A DNA stretch of 64,000 bases from Alphaproteobacteria bacterium (GTDB lineage Bacteria > Pseudomonadota > Alphaproteobacteria > CALKHQ01): positions 1-64,000 of the forward strand of contig JAWKYB010000014.1 of NCBI GenBank assembly GCA_041396705.1. The letters are read 5' to 3'. Below the pieces are notes generated by a model. That model searched no databases. It was not told where the DNA came from and saw only the letters and a list, made by a program, of their open reading frames with translations. The translations under genes were made by a program, and so were the position numbers. Positions 26,080-36,029 of the stretch are shown piece after piece. Each line of letters begins with the position of its first letter. Position 1 is the stretch's first letter.

Positions 26080-26727
26080 ATGCCCGACGTGATATTCAAT
26101 GGGCCGGAAGGCCGGCTGGAGGGTCGCTATACCCGCAGCAAGGAGCCGAACGCGCCGATCGCCCTTTTGCTGCATCCGCACCCCCAGCATGGCGGCACCA
26201 TGCACAACAAGGTGGTCTACGCGCTGTACCAGAGCTTCGTGTCGCGCGGCTACTCCACCCTGCGCTTCAACTTCCGCGGCGTCGGTCGCAGCCAGGGCTC
26301 GTTCGCGCGCGGCGAGGGCGAGCTTTCGGACGCGGCGTCGGCGCTTGACTGGCTGCAGACACAGAACCCGAACGCCCGCAACTGCTGGGTCGGCGGCTTT
26401 TCCTTCGGCGCCTGGATCGGTATGCAATTGCTGATGCGCCGGCCGGAGATCAGCGGCTTCATCTCGATCGCGCCGCCGGCCAACATGTACGACTTCACCT
26501 TTCTGGCGCCCTGCCCGGCCTCCGGCATCATCGTGCACGGCGGCCGCGACGACATCGTGCCCAAGGCCGACGTCGAGAAGCTGGTCGACAAGCTCAACAT
26601 GCAGAAGGGGATCACGATCACCTATTCGTCGGTCCCCGACGCCGACCACTTCTTCGCCCGCCACATGGACGAGATGATGGGGCTGGTCGACGCCTATCTG
26701 GACGAGCGGCTGGCCGAGGCGGCCTGA
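26080..26727 (+). CDS. alpha/beta-hydrolase (COG2945-like)
   Basis: 215 residues of a compact alpha/beta hydrolase. Visible elements are HPHPQHGGTMHN (oxyanion loop), the nucleophile elbow GGFSFGAWIGMQ, the acid in GGRDDIVPK and the His in DADHFFARHMDE. This is a widespread proteobacterial family with an unknown substrate. The ATG at 26080 was chosen because the family start MPDVIFNGPEGRLEG begins there; the frame is open 14 codons upstream. It is divergent from cysE, and its 3' end overlaps the anmK 3' end by 34 bp in convergent orientation. Confidence 0.85.
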   Translation: MPDVIFNGPEGRLEGRYTRSKEPNAPIALLLHPHPQHGGTMHNKVVYALYQSFVSRGYSTLRFNFRGVGRSQGSFARGEGELSDAASALDWLQTQNPNARNCWVGGFSFGAWIGMQLLMRRPEISGFISIAPPANMYDFTFLAPCPASGIIVHGGRDDIVPKADVEKLVDKLNMQKGITITYSSVPDADHFFARHMDEMMGLVDAYLDERLAEAA

Positions 26728-27815
26728 AGCCGGGCAGCGGCGAGCCGGCCGCCGGTGAGGGGTTCCGGCGCACCCGTCGTGCCGGGATATGTCAGCGGCA
26801 GCCCGCGCAGCGAACGAACGGCGAGATAGGCAAAGGCCTGCGCCTCCAACGCGTCGCCGTCCCAGCCCACAGCCTCGACCGGCGCCACCGGCGCAGCGAC
26901 GGCGTCGGCCAGCATCCGCATCAGCGTCGGGTTGTGCCGGCCGCCGCCGGTGACCAGCCAGCGCAGCGGCGCCGCCGGCAGCCTCTCGGCCGCGCGCCCG
27001 ATCGCACAGGCGGTGAACGCCGTCAGCGTCGCGGCACCGTCCTCCAGCGACAGCCCGCCTGCATCGACATCGGCGAAGTCCTTGCGGTCCAGCGACTTCG
27101 GCGCCGGGCGCGCGAAATAGGGATCGGCCAGCCAGCGCGCCAGCCTGTCCTCGTCGATGCGGCCCGATGCCGCCAGCCGGCCGTCGCGGTCGCAGGGCAG
27201 CCCCGCCGTCGCGCCGACCCAGTCGTCGATCGGCCCGTTGCCCGGGCCGGTGTCGAACGCGATCGGGTTGCCGTCGGCCGGCAGCCAGGTCACGTTGGCG
27301 ACGCCGCCGATGTTGACCACCGCCAGCGGGCGCTCCAGCCCGGCAGCCAGCGCGGCATGATAGACCGGCACCAGCGGGGCGCCCTCGCCGCCGGCGGCGA
27401 CGTCGGCGCTGCGCAGGTCATGGACCACATCGATGCCGAGCAGATCGGCGAGCAGCGGACCGTCGCCGATCTGCCAGGTGCGGCCGCGGGCCGGGTCGTG
27501 GGCAACGGTCTGCCCGTGGAATCCGATCACGTCGACCGACGCCGGGTCAATGCAGGAATCGGCCAGCAGCCGCTCGACCGCCGCCGCGTGCAGCCGGGTC
27601 AACGCATCCTCGATCGCATCCAGCGCCGCGCTGCGCTGCCACTGCCCGTACAGCGCCTTGATACGGCCCGAGAAGTCGGCGTCGTAGCCGATGGACAGCG
27701 CGGGGCCGGTCACCACCTGCCCCTCGCCATCGGTCTCGATCAGCGCCGCGTCGATGCCGTCGGCCGACGTGCCGCTCATCAGCCCGATCGCGCGCCAAAG
27801 CCTGGCTTTGCTCAC
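26694..27815 (-). CDS. anmK: anhydro-N-acetylmuramic acid kinase
   Basis: 373 residues. It phosphorylates and opens 1,6-anhydro-MurNAc during recycling of peptidoglycan. The N-terminal GLMSGTSADGIDAALI, the Asp of IGFHGQTVAHDP, NIGGVANVTW with DTGPGN, and TGGGRHNPTLM are diagnostic. The GTG at 27815 is the likely start: GGGGAG lies 4 nt upstream and the sugar-kinase motif begins 10 residues later. It is divergent from tyrS, an arrangement frequent in alphaproteobacteria. Confidence 0.94.
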   Translation of the reverse strand: MSKARLWRAIGLMSGTSADGIDAALIETDGEGQVVTGPALSIGYDADFSGRIKALYGQWQRSAALDAIEDALTRLHAAAVERLLADSCIDPASVDVIGFHGQTVAHDPARGRTWQIGDGPLLADLLGIDVVHDLRSADVAAGGEGAPLVPVYHAALAAGLERPLAVVNIGGVANVTWLPADGNPIAFDTGPGNGPIDDWVGATAGLPCDRDGRLAASGRIDEDRLARWLADPYFARPAPKSLDRKDFADVDAGGLSLEDGAATLTAFTACAIGRAAERLPAAPLRWLVTGGGRHNPTLMRMLADAVAAPVAPVEAVGWDGDALEAQAFAYLAVRSLRGLPLTYPGTTGAPEPLTGGRLAAARLQAASASRSSR

Positions 27816-27895
27816 CGGTCTCCCCGTGCTAATGGTCCGGCCCCTTGGCCGGCGCGGCGACGCGGGCCCTTGGCCGGAAACGGATTCTAGCACCG

Positions 27896-29167
27896 ATGAG
27901 CGCCTTCAAGTCCGACTTTCTCCGCGCGATGTCCGAGCGCGGCTTCATCCACCAGTGCAGCGATATGGAAGGGCTGGACGCCCTGCTGTGCGCCGGCCCG
28001 GTCACCGCCTATATCGGCTTCGACTGCACTGCGGACAGCCTGCACGCCGGCAGCCTGATGGGCATCATGATGTTGCGCTGGCTGCAGCGCACGGGCCACC
28101 GGCCTATCGTGCTGATGGGCGGCGGTACCACCAAGGTCGGCGATCCGTCCGGCAAGGACGAGATGCGCAAGCTGCTGACCGACGACGACATCGCGCGCAA
28201 CATGGCGGGCATCCGCAAGGTGTTCGACCGCTTCCTGACCTTCGGCGACGGCCCGACCGGCGCGGTGATGGTCAACAACGACGACTGGCTGCGCACCCTC
28301 AACTACATCGCCTTCCTGCGCGATGTCGGGCCGCATTTCTCGGTCAATCGGATGCTGGCGTTCGATTCCGTCAAGCTGCGGCTGGAGCGCGAGCAGCCGC
28401 TGAGCTTCATCGAATTCAACTACATGATCCTGCAGGCCTACGACTTCACCGAACTGGCCCGTCAGCACGGCTGCCGGCTGCAGATGGGCGGCTCCGACCA
28501 GTGGGGCAACATCGTCAACGGCGTCGAGCTGAACCGGCGCATGCGCGCGGCGCAGGGCCTGCCTGAGCAGGAGCTGTTCGCGCTGACCTGCCCGCTGCTG
28601 ACCACCGCCTCGGGCGCCAAGATGGGCAAGACCGCCGCCGGCGCGGTCTGGCTCAACCCCGAGAAGCTCAGCCCCTATGACTACTGGCAATACTGGCGCA
28701 ACGTCGACGATGCCGATGTCGCCAAGTGCCTGCGCTATTTCACCGAACTGCCGCTGGACGCGATCGCGGCGCTGACCGCGGTGGAGGGCGCCGCGCTGAA
28801 CGAAGCCAAGAAGGTTCTGGCGACCGAGGCCACGCGCATGGCGCATGGCGACGCCGCCGCCGAGGAGGCCGCCGAGACGGCGCGCCGGACGTTCGAGCAG
28901 GGCGCGGCCGCCGAGGGCCTGCCGACGGTGGAGGTGCCCGCTGCGGAGCTTGCCGCCGGCATCGCCGCCTTCGCGTTGATGGCCCGCGCCGGTCTGGCCG
29001 AGAGCAACAGCGCAGGCCGGCGCCTGATCCAGGGCGGTGGCGGGCGGCTTAACGACCAGCGGCTCGACGACGAGAACCGCCTGGTCACCAGCGCAGATCT
29101 GTCGGCGGAAGGCACGCTGAAGCTGTCGGCCGGCAAGAAGAAGCATGTGCTCGTCCGCGCCGCCTGA
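27896..29167 (+). CDS. tyrS: tyrosyl-tRNA synthetase
   Basis: 423 residues. The class I HIGH-type signature is in FDCTADSLHAGSLMG, the tyrosine-binding region in QMGGSDQWGNIVNG and the KMSKS equivalent in GAKMGKTAAGAVW. A C-terminal S4-like RNA-binding domain (residues about 355-420) is present. The ATG at 27896 fits the family start. It is divergent from anmK across 80 nt. Its 3' end lies 20 nt from the convergent AsmA-like gene. Confidence 0.97.
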   Translation: MSAFKSDFLRAMSERGFIHQCSDMEGLDALLCAGPVTAYIGFDCTADSLHAGSLMGIMMLRWLQRTGHRPIVLMGGGTTKVGDPSGKDEMRKLLTDDDIARNMAGIRKVFDRFLTFGDGPTGAVMVNNDDWLRTLNYIAFLRDVGPHFSVNRMLAFDSVKLRLEREQPLSFIEFNYMILQAYDFTELARQHGCRLQMGGSDQWGNIVNGVELNRRMRAAQGLPEQELFALTCPLLTTASGAKMGKTAAGAVWLNPEKLSPYDYWQYWRNVDDADVAKCLRYFTELPLDAIAALTAVEGAALNEAKKVLATEATRMAHGDAAAEEAAETARRTFEQGAAAEGLPTVEVPAAELAAGIAAFALMARAGLAESNSAGRRLIQGGGGRLNDQRLDDENRLVTSADLSAEGTLKLSAGKKKHVLVRAA

Positions 29168-29187
29168 CCGCGCGGCGACGGCAGGCT

Positions 29188-32100
29188 TCAGCCGCCAGGG
29201 AAGATGTTGCGCAGCACGCCGGGGGTCAGCGCCGACAGCGGATTGACGGCAACCTGCGGGTCGCCGGCCGCGCCGGACGCCTGGTAGGTGACGGCGAAGA
29301 TTCCTTCGCCCTCGCCGCCGACCAGCACGTCGCCGATCAGCGGGATCTCGCCGAGAATGCCGTTGACCGCATAGGCCGGCGCCACCGCGCCGCGCAGGTC
29401 GACCTGGTCGCGATCGATGTCGACGGCACCGTCGAAGGTGATGCCGAGCGACGGCCCGACCATCCGGCCTTCGCGGAATTCGATCCGGCCGTCGGCCAGC
29501 CGGAATGTGGTCAGCATGCGCCCGAACCCGATGCCCTCGCCCTGCAGCGCGTCGAGGATGCCGGTCACCCCGGCGATGCTGACGATGCGCGCCAGCAGCG
29601 GCGCGTCGACCAGCCGGAAGTCGGTCAGGTCGATGTCGCCGACCAGCGGCTGCCCCGGCTCGTGGTCGCGGAAGCGGGCCGCGACGACCAGGCGCCCGTC
29701 GCGCACCGAACGCACCAGGTCGAGGTCGTTCAGCAGGCTGCCCGCGTCGTTGGTGGTGACCCTGAGGAAGCGACCGTTCTCGGTCGGATCGAGCGTGACC
29801 TCCACCGGCGCACCGGACGTCGAGCTGGCCGCGATCCGGCCGTTGACCCAGGTCGAACCGACGAGTTGCATGGTGCCGGTCACCCCGGAGACGAAGCCGT
29901 CGCCGGTCAGCCACACCTTGTCCAGCGTCGCCGCGATCGCGATCGGGCGCGTGCTCTCGTCCGGGCCGTCGTCGTCGGCCTCGAGCAGCGGCTGCAGGTC
30001 GAAGGTTCCGGAGTTGAGCGTGATCGCCAGGCCGTCGTTGGCGGTCGGCTCGACGCGGCCGGCGACCTGCGTGCGACCCAGGCGCAGATCCTGCAATTCG
30101 ACCGCGCGCAATGTGCCGTCGGCGTTGAAGTCCACCCGGCCGGAGGCGGCAAGGTCGCCCGCGTCGACGTCGAACCGGTCGATCGCGAACGGGTTGCCGT
30201 CGCGCAGGGCAAGACCGAACGACGCGCTGGCCGGCGCGCCCGCCGCCTTCCCCCAGACCAGCGCCGGCAACTGCATCGCCGCACCGCCGAGGTCGAGGGC
30301 CACGTCGGCCCGCGACGTGGAATCGCGATACTCGGTATAGCGCGCGGCAAAGCCGACCGGCCCAGCGACCCACTGGCGCACGTCCAGGCCCATGTCGGCC
30401 AGCCGCTCGGCGTCGAACACGCCCCGCAGCGTCGATTCCGAGGCGTAGTCGCCGCCGGCGAAGCGTTCGGTGCGGCTGACATCGACCGCCGTGCCGTCGA
30501 CGGTACCGCTGCCTTCGATCAGCATGGCGTCGTTGTCGGCACGCACCGCCAGGGTCGCGCCGGTCAGCGCCTTGTCCCCGACCATGCGCGGCAGCGTGGC
30601 GCCGCTCAGCCGCGCGGTCACGTCGATGTCGATCGCCTCCAGCGGCACCACCGCATCGACGTCGAAGCCCACGTTCAGCTCGACTGCGGCATTGCCGCGC
30701 ACGTCGGCCGGCGTCATGCCATAGCCGGCAAGGAAGCCCAGCGGCTCGTGGTCGAGCATGCGGAAATGGTTGCGCATGTCGCCGTTCAGGCTCGCGACCA
30801 GCGTGGCCCGCGGCAACGGCCGGTCGAAGCCGTCGATCACCATCGTGCCCGGCCCGGTAGCCAGGTCGAAGGTGCTGGCGCCGGGTTCGACCTCGACCCG
30901 CATCGCGGTGCCGTCGTAGCGGCCGTGGCCGTTCAAACCGGTCAGCGGAGGCATCCCCTCGACATAGACCAGCGCCACGTCGCGGAACGCCAGGTCGAAG
31001 TCGGTCGACTGGGGCGTGAACGCGTAGTGCTCCGCGTCGAGCTTGCCGTACAGCGCCATGTCGACGCGATCGAGCGTGCCACCCAGAACACGGCGCTCGA
31101 TCCAGCGCCGGGCGTTGGCCGCGATGGTGTCGGGCCAGTAGCGGCCGATATCCGCCACGGCAACGTCCGACAGCGCGCCCTGAACCGCGATGTCGTAGCT
31201 GCCGGTGCCGTCGGCGAAGGCCGACGCCGAGCCGGTGAAGTGCGTGGTGCCGAAGGCGATGTCGACGTTGCCGATGTCGAGCGCGTCGCCTGCGCCGGCC
31301 ATTGCGCCCTGCAGAGCGATCGAATCCACGGCCAGCGGCATGTCGGGCCGGTCGGGCATCACTACGGTGCCGGCACCAGACCGGAACTCGAAGCCGGCCG
31401 ATTGCACGCCGTTCTCGGCCACGACCAGCTGGGCCTGGCCGTCGGCCACGACATGAAAGCCCGCCAGCGGCGTCAGCCACGGCAGGCGCGTCGCCAGGTC
31501 GGCCAAAGCCATGTTGGTCACCACCGCGTCGACCGTGACCGTCTTTCCGTCCAGGTCGAAGCGGCCGTTGGCCGCGATCGATCCGACCGTGTCGGCGAAT
31601 TCCACGTCCAGCCGAAGGCCGATGTCGGCCGCTTCCCCGCCCAGGTTGGCGCTGACCCGGCCGCTGACCGGCAGGTCGAAATCGCCCAGGTCGGCGAGGT
31701 AGGGCAGCTGGGCGGCCAACAGCGACGGGCGGATCCGGTCGAAATCGACATCCAGCCGAACGCCGCGCGCCGCCCGGTCGAAAAAGGCGCTGATGTCGAA
31801 GAAGGTGACGTCGTTGTCCAGCCTGACCGCCAGCGCCGCCTCCAGGTTGAGGCCGCTGTCGTCGCGGCGCAGGATCAGGTTGGCGCCGGGCGTTTCCCAG
31901 ACCGCGCCATGCGCCTCGTCGTGCACGATCAGGCTCGCGTCGCGGACCTGGAAGCTGCGCAGGCTGCCGAGCCGGCGTTCGCCGTTCGGCGGCAGCATCA
32001 ACTCCTGCACGATCAGGGCCAGCACGGGCTCCTCGTTCGGCGGCGGCGACGGCGCGCCGTCGACCGGTGCGAGCGTGGCCTCGCCATGGCCGACCGTCAG

Positions 32101-32574
32101 GCTGCCGTCGGCGCCGTAGGTCAGGCGGATGCTGGGGGCAATCACCTCGAGCCGGGTTGGCGCCAGCTCGCCCCGCATCAAGGCGCGCAGCCCGAAGGCG
32201 ACCGACATGTCGCCGACTTCGGCGATCTCGTCGCCCGCACCGTTGCGCACGGTCACGTCGATCAGGTGGATGTCGAGGCCGCGCGCCCAGCCTTCCCAGG
32301 TCAGCAGCGTGGAGCCGACTGCGACGTTGACGCCGCGGTCGGGGTCCGACAGCGCCTGCTCGATCGTGTCCGACATGAAGTCGATCTCGATCGGGCCTTC
32401 CGACAGGCGCCAGATCGTCACGCCCATCAGAACCATGAAGCCCAGGGTTGCGCCGGCCAGCACTTCCAGCCCAATGATGGCGATGCGCCTCAGGCGGCGC
32501 CGGGCCTTCGCCGGCGGCACGGATGGCGGCGGGGCCTGCTGGGACTCGTCTGTCGCCATGCCATCGTCTTTCAT
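29188..32574 (-). CDS. large AsmA/YhdP-like envelope protein (DUF3971)
   Basis: 1128 residues. One N-terminal membrane anchor (IAIIGLEVLAGATLGFMVLMG, residues about 33-53) precedes a very long periplasmic beta-rich region, with repeated D-V-A-L-D-L-type strands. The C-terminal domain (ARIVSIAGVTGILDALQGEG onwards) matches the AsmA_2-like end of YhdP/TamB relatives. Proteins of this group form long grooves thought to carry phospholipids to the outer membrane. Two starts, ATG 32574 and ATG 32559, are possible. The gap to the divergent glnE is only 9 nt, so both promoters must lie inside coding sequence. Confidence 0.85.
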   Translation of the reverse strand: MKDDGMATDESQQAPPPSVPPAKARRRLRRIAIIGLEVLAGATLGFMVLMGVTIWRLSEGPIEIDFMSDTIEQALSDPDRGVNVAVGSTLLTWEGWARGLDIHLIDVTVRNGAGDEIAEVGDMSVAFGLRALMRGELAPTRLEVIAPSIRLTYGADGSLTVGHGEATLAPVDGAPSPPPNEEPVLALIVQELMLPPNGERRLGSLRSFQVRDASLIVHDEAHGAVWETPGANLILRRDDSGLNLEAALAVRLDNDVTFFDISAFFDRAARGVRLDVDFDRIRPSLLAAQLPYLADLGDFDLPVSGRVSANLGGEAADIGLRLDVEFADTVGSIAANGRFDLDGKTVTVDAVVTNMALADLATRLPWLTPLAGFHVVADGQAQLVVAENGVQSAGFEFRSGAGTVVMPDRPDMPLAVDSIALQGAMAGAGDALDIGNVDIAFGTTHFTGSASAFADGTGSYDIAVQGALSDVAVADIGRYWPDTIAANARRWIERRVLGGTLDRVDMALYGKLDAEHYAFTPQSTDFDLAFRDVALVYVEGMPPLTGLNGHGRYDGTAMRVEVEPGASTFDLATGPGTMVIDGFDRPLPRATLVASLNGDMRNHFRMLDHEPLGFLAGYGMTPADVRGNAAVELNVGFDVDAVVPLEAIDIDVTARLSGATLPRMVGDKALTGATLAVRADNDAMLIEGSGTVDGTAVDVSRTERFAGGDYASESTLRGVFDAERLADMGLDVRQWVAGPVGFAARYTEYRDSTSRADVALDLGGAAMQLPALVWGKAAGAPASASFGLALRDGNPFAIDRFDVDAGDLAASGRVDFNADGTLRAVELQDLRLGRTQVAGRVEPTANDGLAITLNSGTFDLQPLLEADDDGPDESTRPIAIAATLDKVWLTGDGFVSGVTGTMQLVGSTWVNGRIAASSTSGAPVEVTLDPTENGRFLRVTTNDAGSLLNDLDLVRSVRDGRLVVAARFRDHEPGQPLVGDIDLTDFRLVDAPLLARIVSIAGVTGILDALQGEGIGFGRMLTTFRLADGRIEFREGRMVGPSLGITFDGAVDIDRDQVDLRGAVAPAYAVNGILGEIPLIGDVLVGGEGEGIFAVTYQASGAAGDPQVAVNPLSALTPGVLRNIFPGG

Positions 32575-32583
32575 AGCGGCACT

Positions 32584-35562
32584 ATGCAGCAAAAGCGGTT
32601 TGACATCGATAGCAAGGCTCTGCCCGCCCTCTACGACGCCGGACAGGCCGCGCGCGGTCGCGAGGCCTGGGTGGCCGCCCTGCAGGGCTGCGACGCAAGC
32701 GCACCGGCGACGGCGGCGGCAGACCGGCCGGACGCCGTGCGCCTGCTCGACGCGGTGTTCTCGTCCAGCCCGTTCCTCTCCGGGCTGATCGCCAAGCGGC
32801 CCCGGACAGTGCTGCAGCTTCTTGCCGACGGGCCGGAGGCGGCGCTGGCTGCCGCAACCGGCGGTCTTGCCGCACAGGCGGATGGCGTGGACGAACCGAG
32901 CCTGATGCGCCTGCTGCGGTTAGCGAAGCAGGATGTCGCACTGATCACCGCGCTCGCCGACCTGGCCGGCGCCTGGCCGCTGGAGCGGGTCACCGCGGCC
33001 CTGACCGCCTTCGCCGACACCTGCGTGCGGCTGAGTGTCGACCATCTCATCGCAAAATATGCCGGCCGCGGCGCCTGGCAAGCGCCGGCGGCCGCGCCCG
33101 CACACGCCTGGTTCGGCCTCGTCACCCTGGCCATGGGCAAGCTCGGCGCGGGCGAACTGAACTACTCATCCGACATCGATCTGGTGCTGCTATACGACCC
33201 CGACCGGGTCGCCTGCGATGATATCGGAGAATTACCGCGTCACTTCAATAAGTTTTCGCATGACCTTAATGCGATTCTTGAGGCCCGGACCGCCGATGGC
33301 TATGTGTTCCGCACCGACCTGCGGCTGCGGCCGGACCCGGGTGCGACGCCGCCGGTGATCTCGCTGGCGGCGGCCGAGAACTACTACCACTCGGTCGGCC
33401 AGACATGGGAGCGGGCGGCGATGATCAAGGCGCGTGCGATCACCGGCGCACCGGACTCGATCGCCGCGGTCCGCGCCATCATCGATCCGTTCGTCTGGCG
33501 GCGGCACCTGGATTTCTGGGCGATCGAGGACGTGCACGCGATCAAGCAGCAGATCCATGCCCACAAGGGCGGCGGCACCATCACCGTCGCCGGCCACAAC
33601 ATCAAGCTGGGCCGCGGCGGCATCCGCGAGATCGAGTTCTTCGCCCAGACCCAGCAGCTGATCTGGGCCGGCCGCGAGCCGGCGCTCAGGGTGGCGCCGA
33701 CGGTGCAGGCGCTGGACGCGCTGGTTGCCGGCGGCCACGTGTCGCGTACCGTCGCCGACGTGCTGGCGGCCGCCTATCGCTACCTGCGCAAGGTCGAGCA
33801 CCGGCTGCAGATGGTCGACGACCAGCAGACCCACAGCCTGCCGGACACGCCGGACGAGCTGCGCCGCATCGCCTGCCTGATGGGCGAGCCCGACGTCGAC
33901 GCCTTCACCGCCGCATTGACCGGCCACATGCGCGCCGTCAACAGCCACTATGCCGACCTGTTCGAGGAGACCGAGCTGCCTGCGGTGGGCGGCAACCTCG
34001 TGTTCACCGGCACCGACCTCGATCCCGGCACCGCCGAGACGCTGACCGGCTTCGGCTACCGCGACACCGAGAAGGCGACAGAACTGGTGCGGGCCTGGTT
34101 CGCCGGGCGCTATCGCGCCACGCGCAGCAAGCGGGCGCAGGCGCTGATGAACCGGCTGGTGCCGGTGCTGCTGCAGGCGGTCGGCCGCACCGCCGACCCG
34201 GATGCGGCGCTGCTGCGCTTCGACCGCTTCCTGCAGGGCCTGCCCTCCGGCGTGCAGTTGTTCTCGCTGTTCACCGCCAACCCGGAACTGCTGTCGGTGC
34301 TGGCGGAGATGATGGGCAGCGCGCCGCGCCTGGCCGACTACCTCGCCCAGCATGCCGGGCTGATGGACGCGATGCTGGCCCCAGGGTTCTTCACCGAGCT
34401 GCCCGGACCGGACGCGATTGCCGCCACCCTGGAGTCCCGGTTGGCAATGGCGGCCGACTTCGAAGGCGAGCTCGACGCCGCCCGGGCGGCCACCAACGAG
34501 ATCAAGTTCCAGGCCAATCTGCAGCTGCTGCGCGGCACCCAGACGGTCGAGCAGGTCAGCGACGCGCTGTCGGACCTGGCTGCGGCCGCGATCGCCGCCC
34601 TGTTGCCGCGCGTCGTGCGCCAATTCGCGCCGCGCTACGGCGATGTGCCCGGCGGCGCCTTCGCCGTGCTCGCCCTCGGCCGGCTCGGCAGCCGCGAGAT
34701 GACCGCGCAATCGGACCTCGACCTCGTCTTCATCTACGACGCACCGCCGGAGGCGAGCCACTCGACCGGTCCGAAGGAGGTGGCGGTCAGCGCCTATTAC
34801 GCCCAGCTCAGCCAGCGGCTGGTCACGGCGCTCAGCGCTCCGACCGCGTCGGGCCGTCTCTACGAGGTCGACATGCGCCTGCGCCCGTCCGGCAACGCCG
34901 GGCCGGTCGCCGTGTCGCTGGCCGGCTTTGCCGAATACCAGCATCGCAATGCCTGGACCTGGGAGCACATGGCGCTGACCCGCGGCCGGGTGGTCGCAAG
35001 CACGGGCGACCTCGCGCCGCGGCTGGAGAAGGTCGTGCGGGAGGTGCTGCAGCGATCGCGCGAGCGCGACCGGCTGGCCGTCGAGGTCGACGACATGCGC
35101 GGGCGCGTGCGCAAGGAGTTCGGCAGCGACGACCCGTGGGATGTGAAGCAGCGCGACGGCGGGCTTGTCGACGTGGAGTTCATCTGCCAGTTCCTGATGC
35201 TGGCCCACGCCGAGGAGAACCCGGAATGCCTGGCCCCGGCGATCGGCGAGGCAGTCGGCCGCCTCGCCGCCATCGGGGCCCTGACCGAAGCGCAGGCGGG
35301 CGTGCTGACCGAGGCCCAGCATCTGTGGCATTCGATCCAGGCGATCCTGCGCCTCACCGTGCAGGGCCGGTTCGATCCGGCGAATGCTTCGGCGGACCAG
35401 AAGGACGCGCTTGCCCGCGCCACCGGCGCGGTTGACTTCGACGCGCTGGTCGCCCAGATGGCTCGGGTCGCGTCGCGGGTCGAGGCACTGTACCGGGAGT
35501 TGGTCGGTGCGCCGGCCACGGCGGGACGCGAGGCGGAGCGCAAGAGCAACGAAGAGGGATGA
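32584..35562 (+). CDS. glnE: bifunctional glutamine synthetase adenylyltransferase/deadenylylase
   Basis: 992 residues. It adds and removes AMP on glutamine synthetase in response to PII state, setting nitrogen assimilation. Two nucleotidyltransferase domains are visible: the N-terminal (deadenylylating) domain with MGKLGAGELNYSSDIDLVLL, and the C-terminal (adenylylating) domain with LGRLGSREMTAQSDLDLVFI. A PII-responsive linker and helical bundle (VEDWK-type region KQRDGGLVDVEFICQF) complete it. The start ATG lies 9 nt from the divergent AsmA-like gene. The stop overlaps the peroxiredoxin start (ATGA). Confidence 0.97.
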   Translation: MQQKRFDIDSKALPALYDAGQAARGREAWVAALQGCDASAPATAAADRPDAVRLLDAVFSSSPFLSGLIAKRPRTVLQLLADGPEAALAAATGGLAAQADGVDEPSLMRLLRLAKQDVALITALADLAGAWPLERVTAALTAFADTCVRLSVDHLIAKYAGRGAWQAPAAAPAHAWFGLVTLAMGKLGAGELNYSSDIDLVLLYDPDRVACDDIGELPRHFNKFSHDLNAILEARTADGYVFRTDLRLRPDPGATPPVISLAAAENYYHSVGQTWERAAMIKARAITGAPDSIAAVRAIIDPFVWRRHLDFWAIEDVHAIKQQIHAHKGGGTITVAGHNIKLGRGGIREIEFFAQTQQLIWAGREPALRVAPTVQALDALVAGGHVSRTVADVLAAAYRYLRKVEHRLQMVDDQQTHSLPDTPDELRRIACLMGEPDVDAFTAALTGHMRAVNSHYADLFEETELPAVGGNLVFTGTDLDPGTAETLTGFGYRDTEKATELVRAWFAGRYRATRSKRAQALMNRLVPVLLQAVGRTADPDAALLRFDRFLQGLPSGVQLFSLFTANPELLSVLAEMMGSAPRLADYLAQHAGLMDAMLAPGFFTELPGPDAIAATLESRLAMAADFEGELDAARAATNEIKFQANLQLLRGTQTVEQVSDALSDLAAAAIAALLPRVVRQFAPRYGDVPGGAFAVLALGRLGSREMTAQSDLDLVFIYDAPPEASHSTGPKEVAVSAYYAQLSQRLVTALSAPTASGRLYEVDMRLRPSGNAGPVAVSLAGFAEYQHRNAWTWEHMALTRGRVVASTGDLAPRLEKVVREVLQRSRERDRLAVEVDDMRGRVRKEFGSDDPWDVKQRDGGLVDVEFICQFLMLAHAEENPECLAPAIGEAVGRLAAIGALTEAQAGVLTEAQHLWHSIQAILRLTVQGRFDPANASADQKDALARATGAVDFDALVAQMARVASRVEALYRELVGAPATAGREAERKSNEEG

Positions 35563-36029
35563 CCATGGCCGTTGACGTGGGCGACAAGGCGCCGGACTTC
35601 AGCATGCCGACCGACGACGGCGGCGCGGTATCGCTGGCCGATCTGAAGGGCCGCACGATCGTGCTGTACTTCTACCCGAAAGACGACACCCCCGGCTGCA
35701 CCAAGGAGGCCTGCGGGTTCCGCGACGCGATGCCCGACTTTTCGGCCGTCGATGCGGTCGTGATCGGCGTGTCGAAGGACAGCCCCGGCAGCCACGACAA
35801 GTTCAAGGCCAAGTTCGACCTGAACTTCGCGCTCGGCTCCGACCAGGACGGCACGGTCTGCGAGGCCTTCGGTACCTGGGTCGAGAAGAGCATGTACGGC
35901 CGCAAGTACATGGGAATCGACCGGGCCACCTTCCTGATCGACAAGAGTGGCGTCGTGCGCAACGTATGGCGCAAGGTCAAGGTGCCGGGCCACGTCGAGG
36001 AAGTGCTGGCCGCCGCAAAGGCGCTGTAG
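35559..36029 (+). CDS. bcp: thioredoxin-dependent peroxiredoxin (Bcp/PrxQ type)
   Basis: 156 residues reducing hydrogen peroxide and alkyl hydroperoxides at the expense of thioredoxin. The peroxidatic Cys lies in YPKDDTPGCTKEACGFRD, with the resolving Cys five residues later, the PrxQ arrangement. The start overlaps the glnE stop (ATGA), so it is translationally coupled; a second ATG two codons on is an alternative. The glnE-bcp pair is common in alphaproteobacteria. Confidence 0.95.
   Translation: MTMAVDVGDKAPDFSMPTDDGGAVSLADLKGRTIVLYFYPKDDTPGCTKEACGFRDAMPDFSAVDAVVIGVSKDSPGSHDKFKAKFDLNFALGSDQDGTVCEAFGTWVEKSMYGRKYMGIDRATFLIDKSGVVRNVWRKVKVPGHVEEVLAAAKAL

Noticed and set aside
29662..32583. 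Very long open frame on the plus strand opposite the AsmA-like gene
   Set aside because: It is continuous with glnE only because GC-rich antisense frames rarely contain stops; the AsmA-like protein on the other strand has a proper signal anchor and family-like C-terminus.
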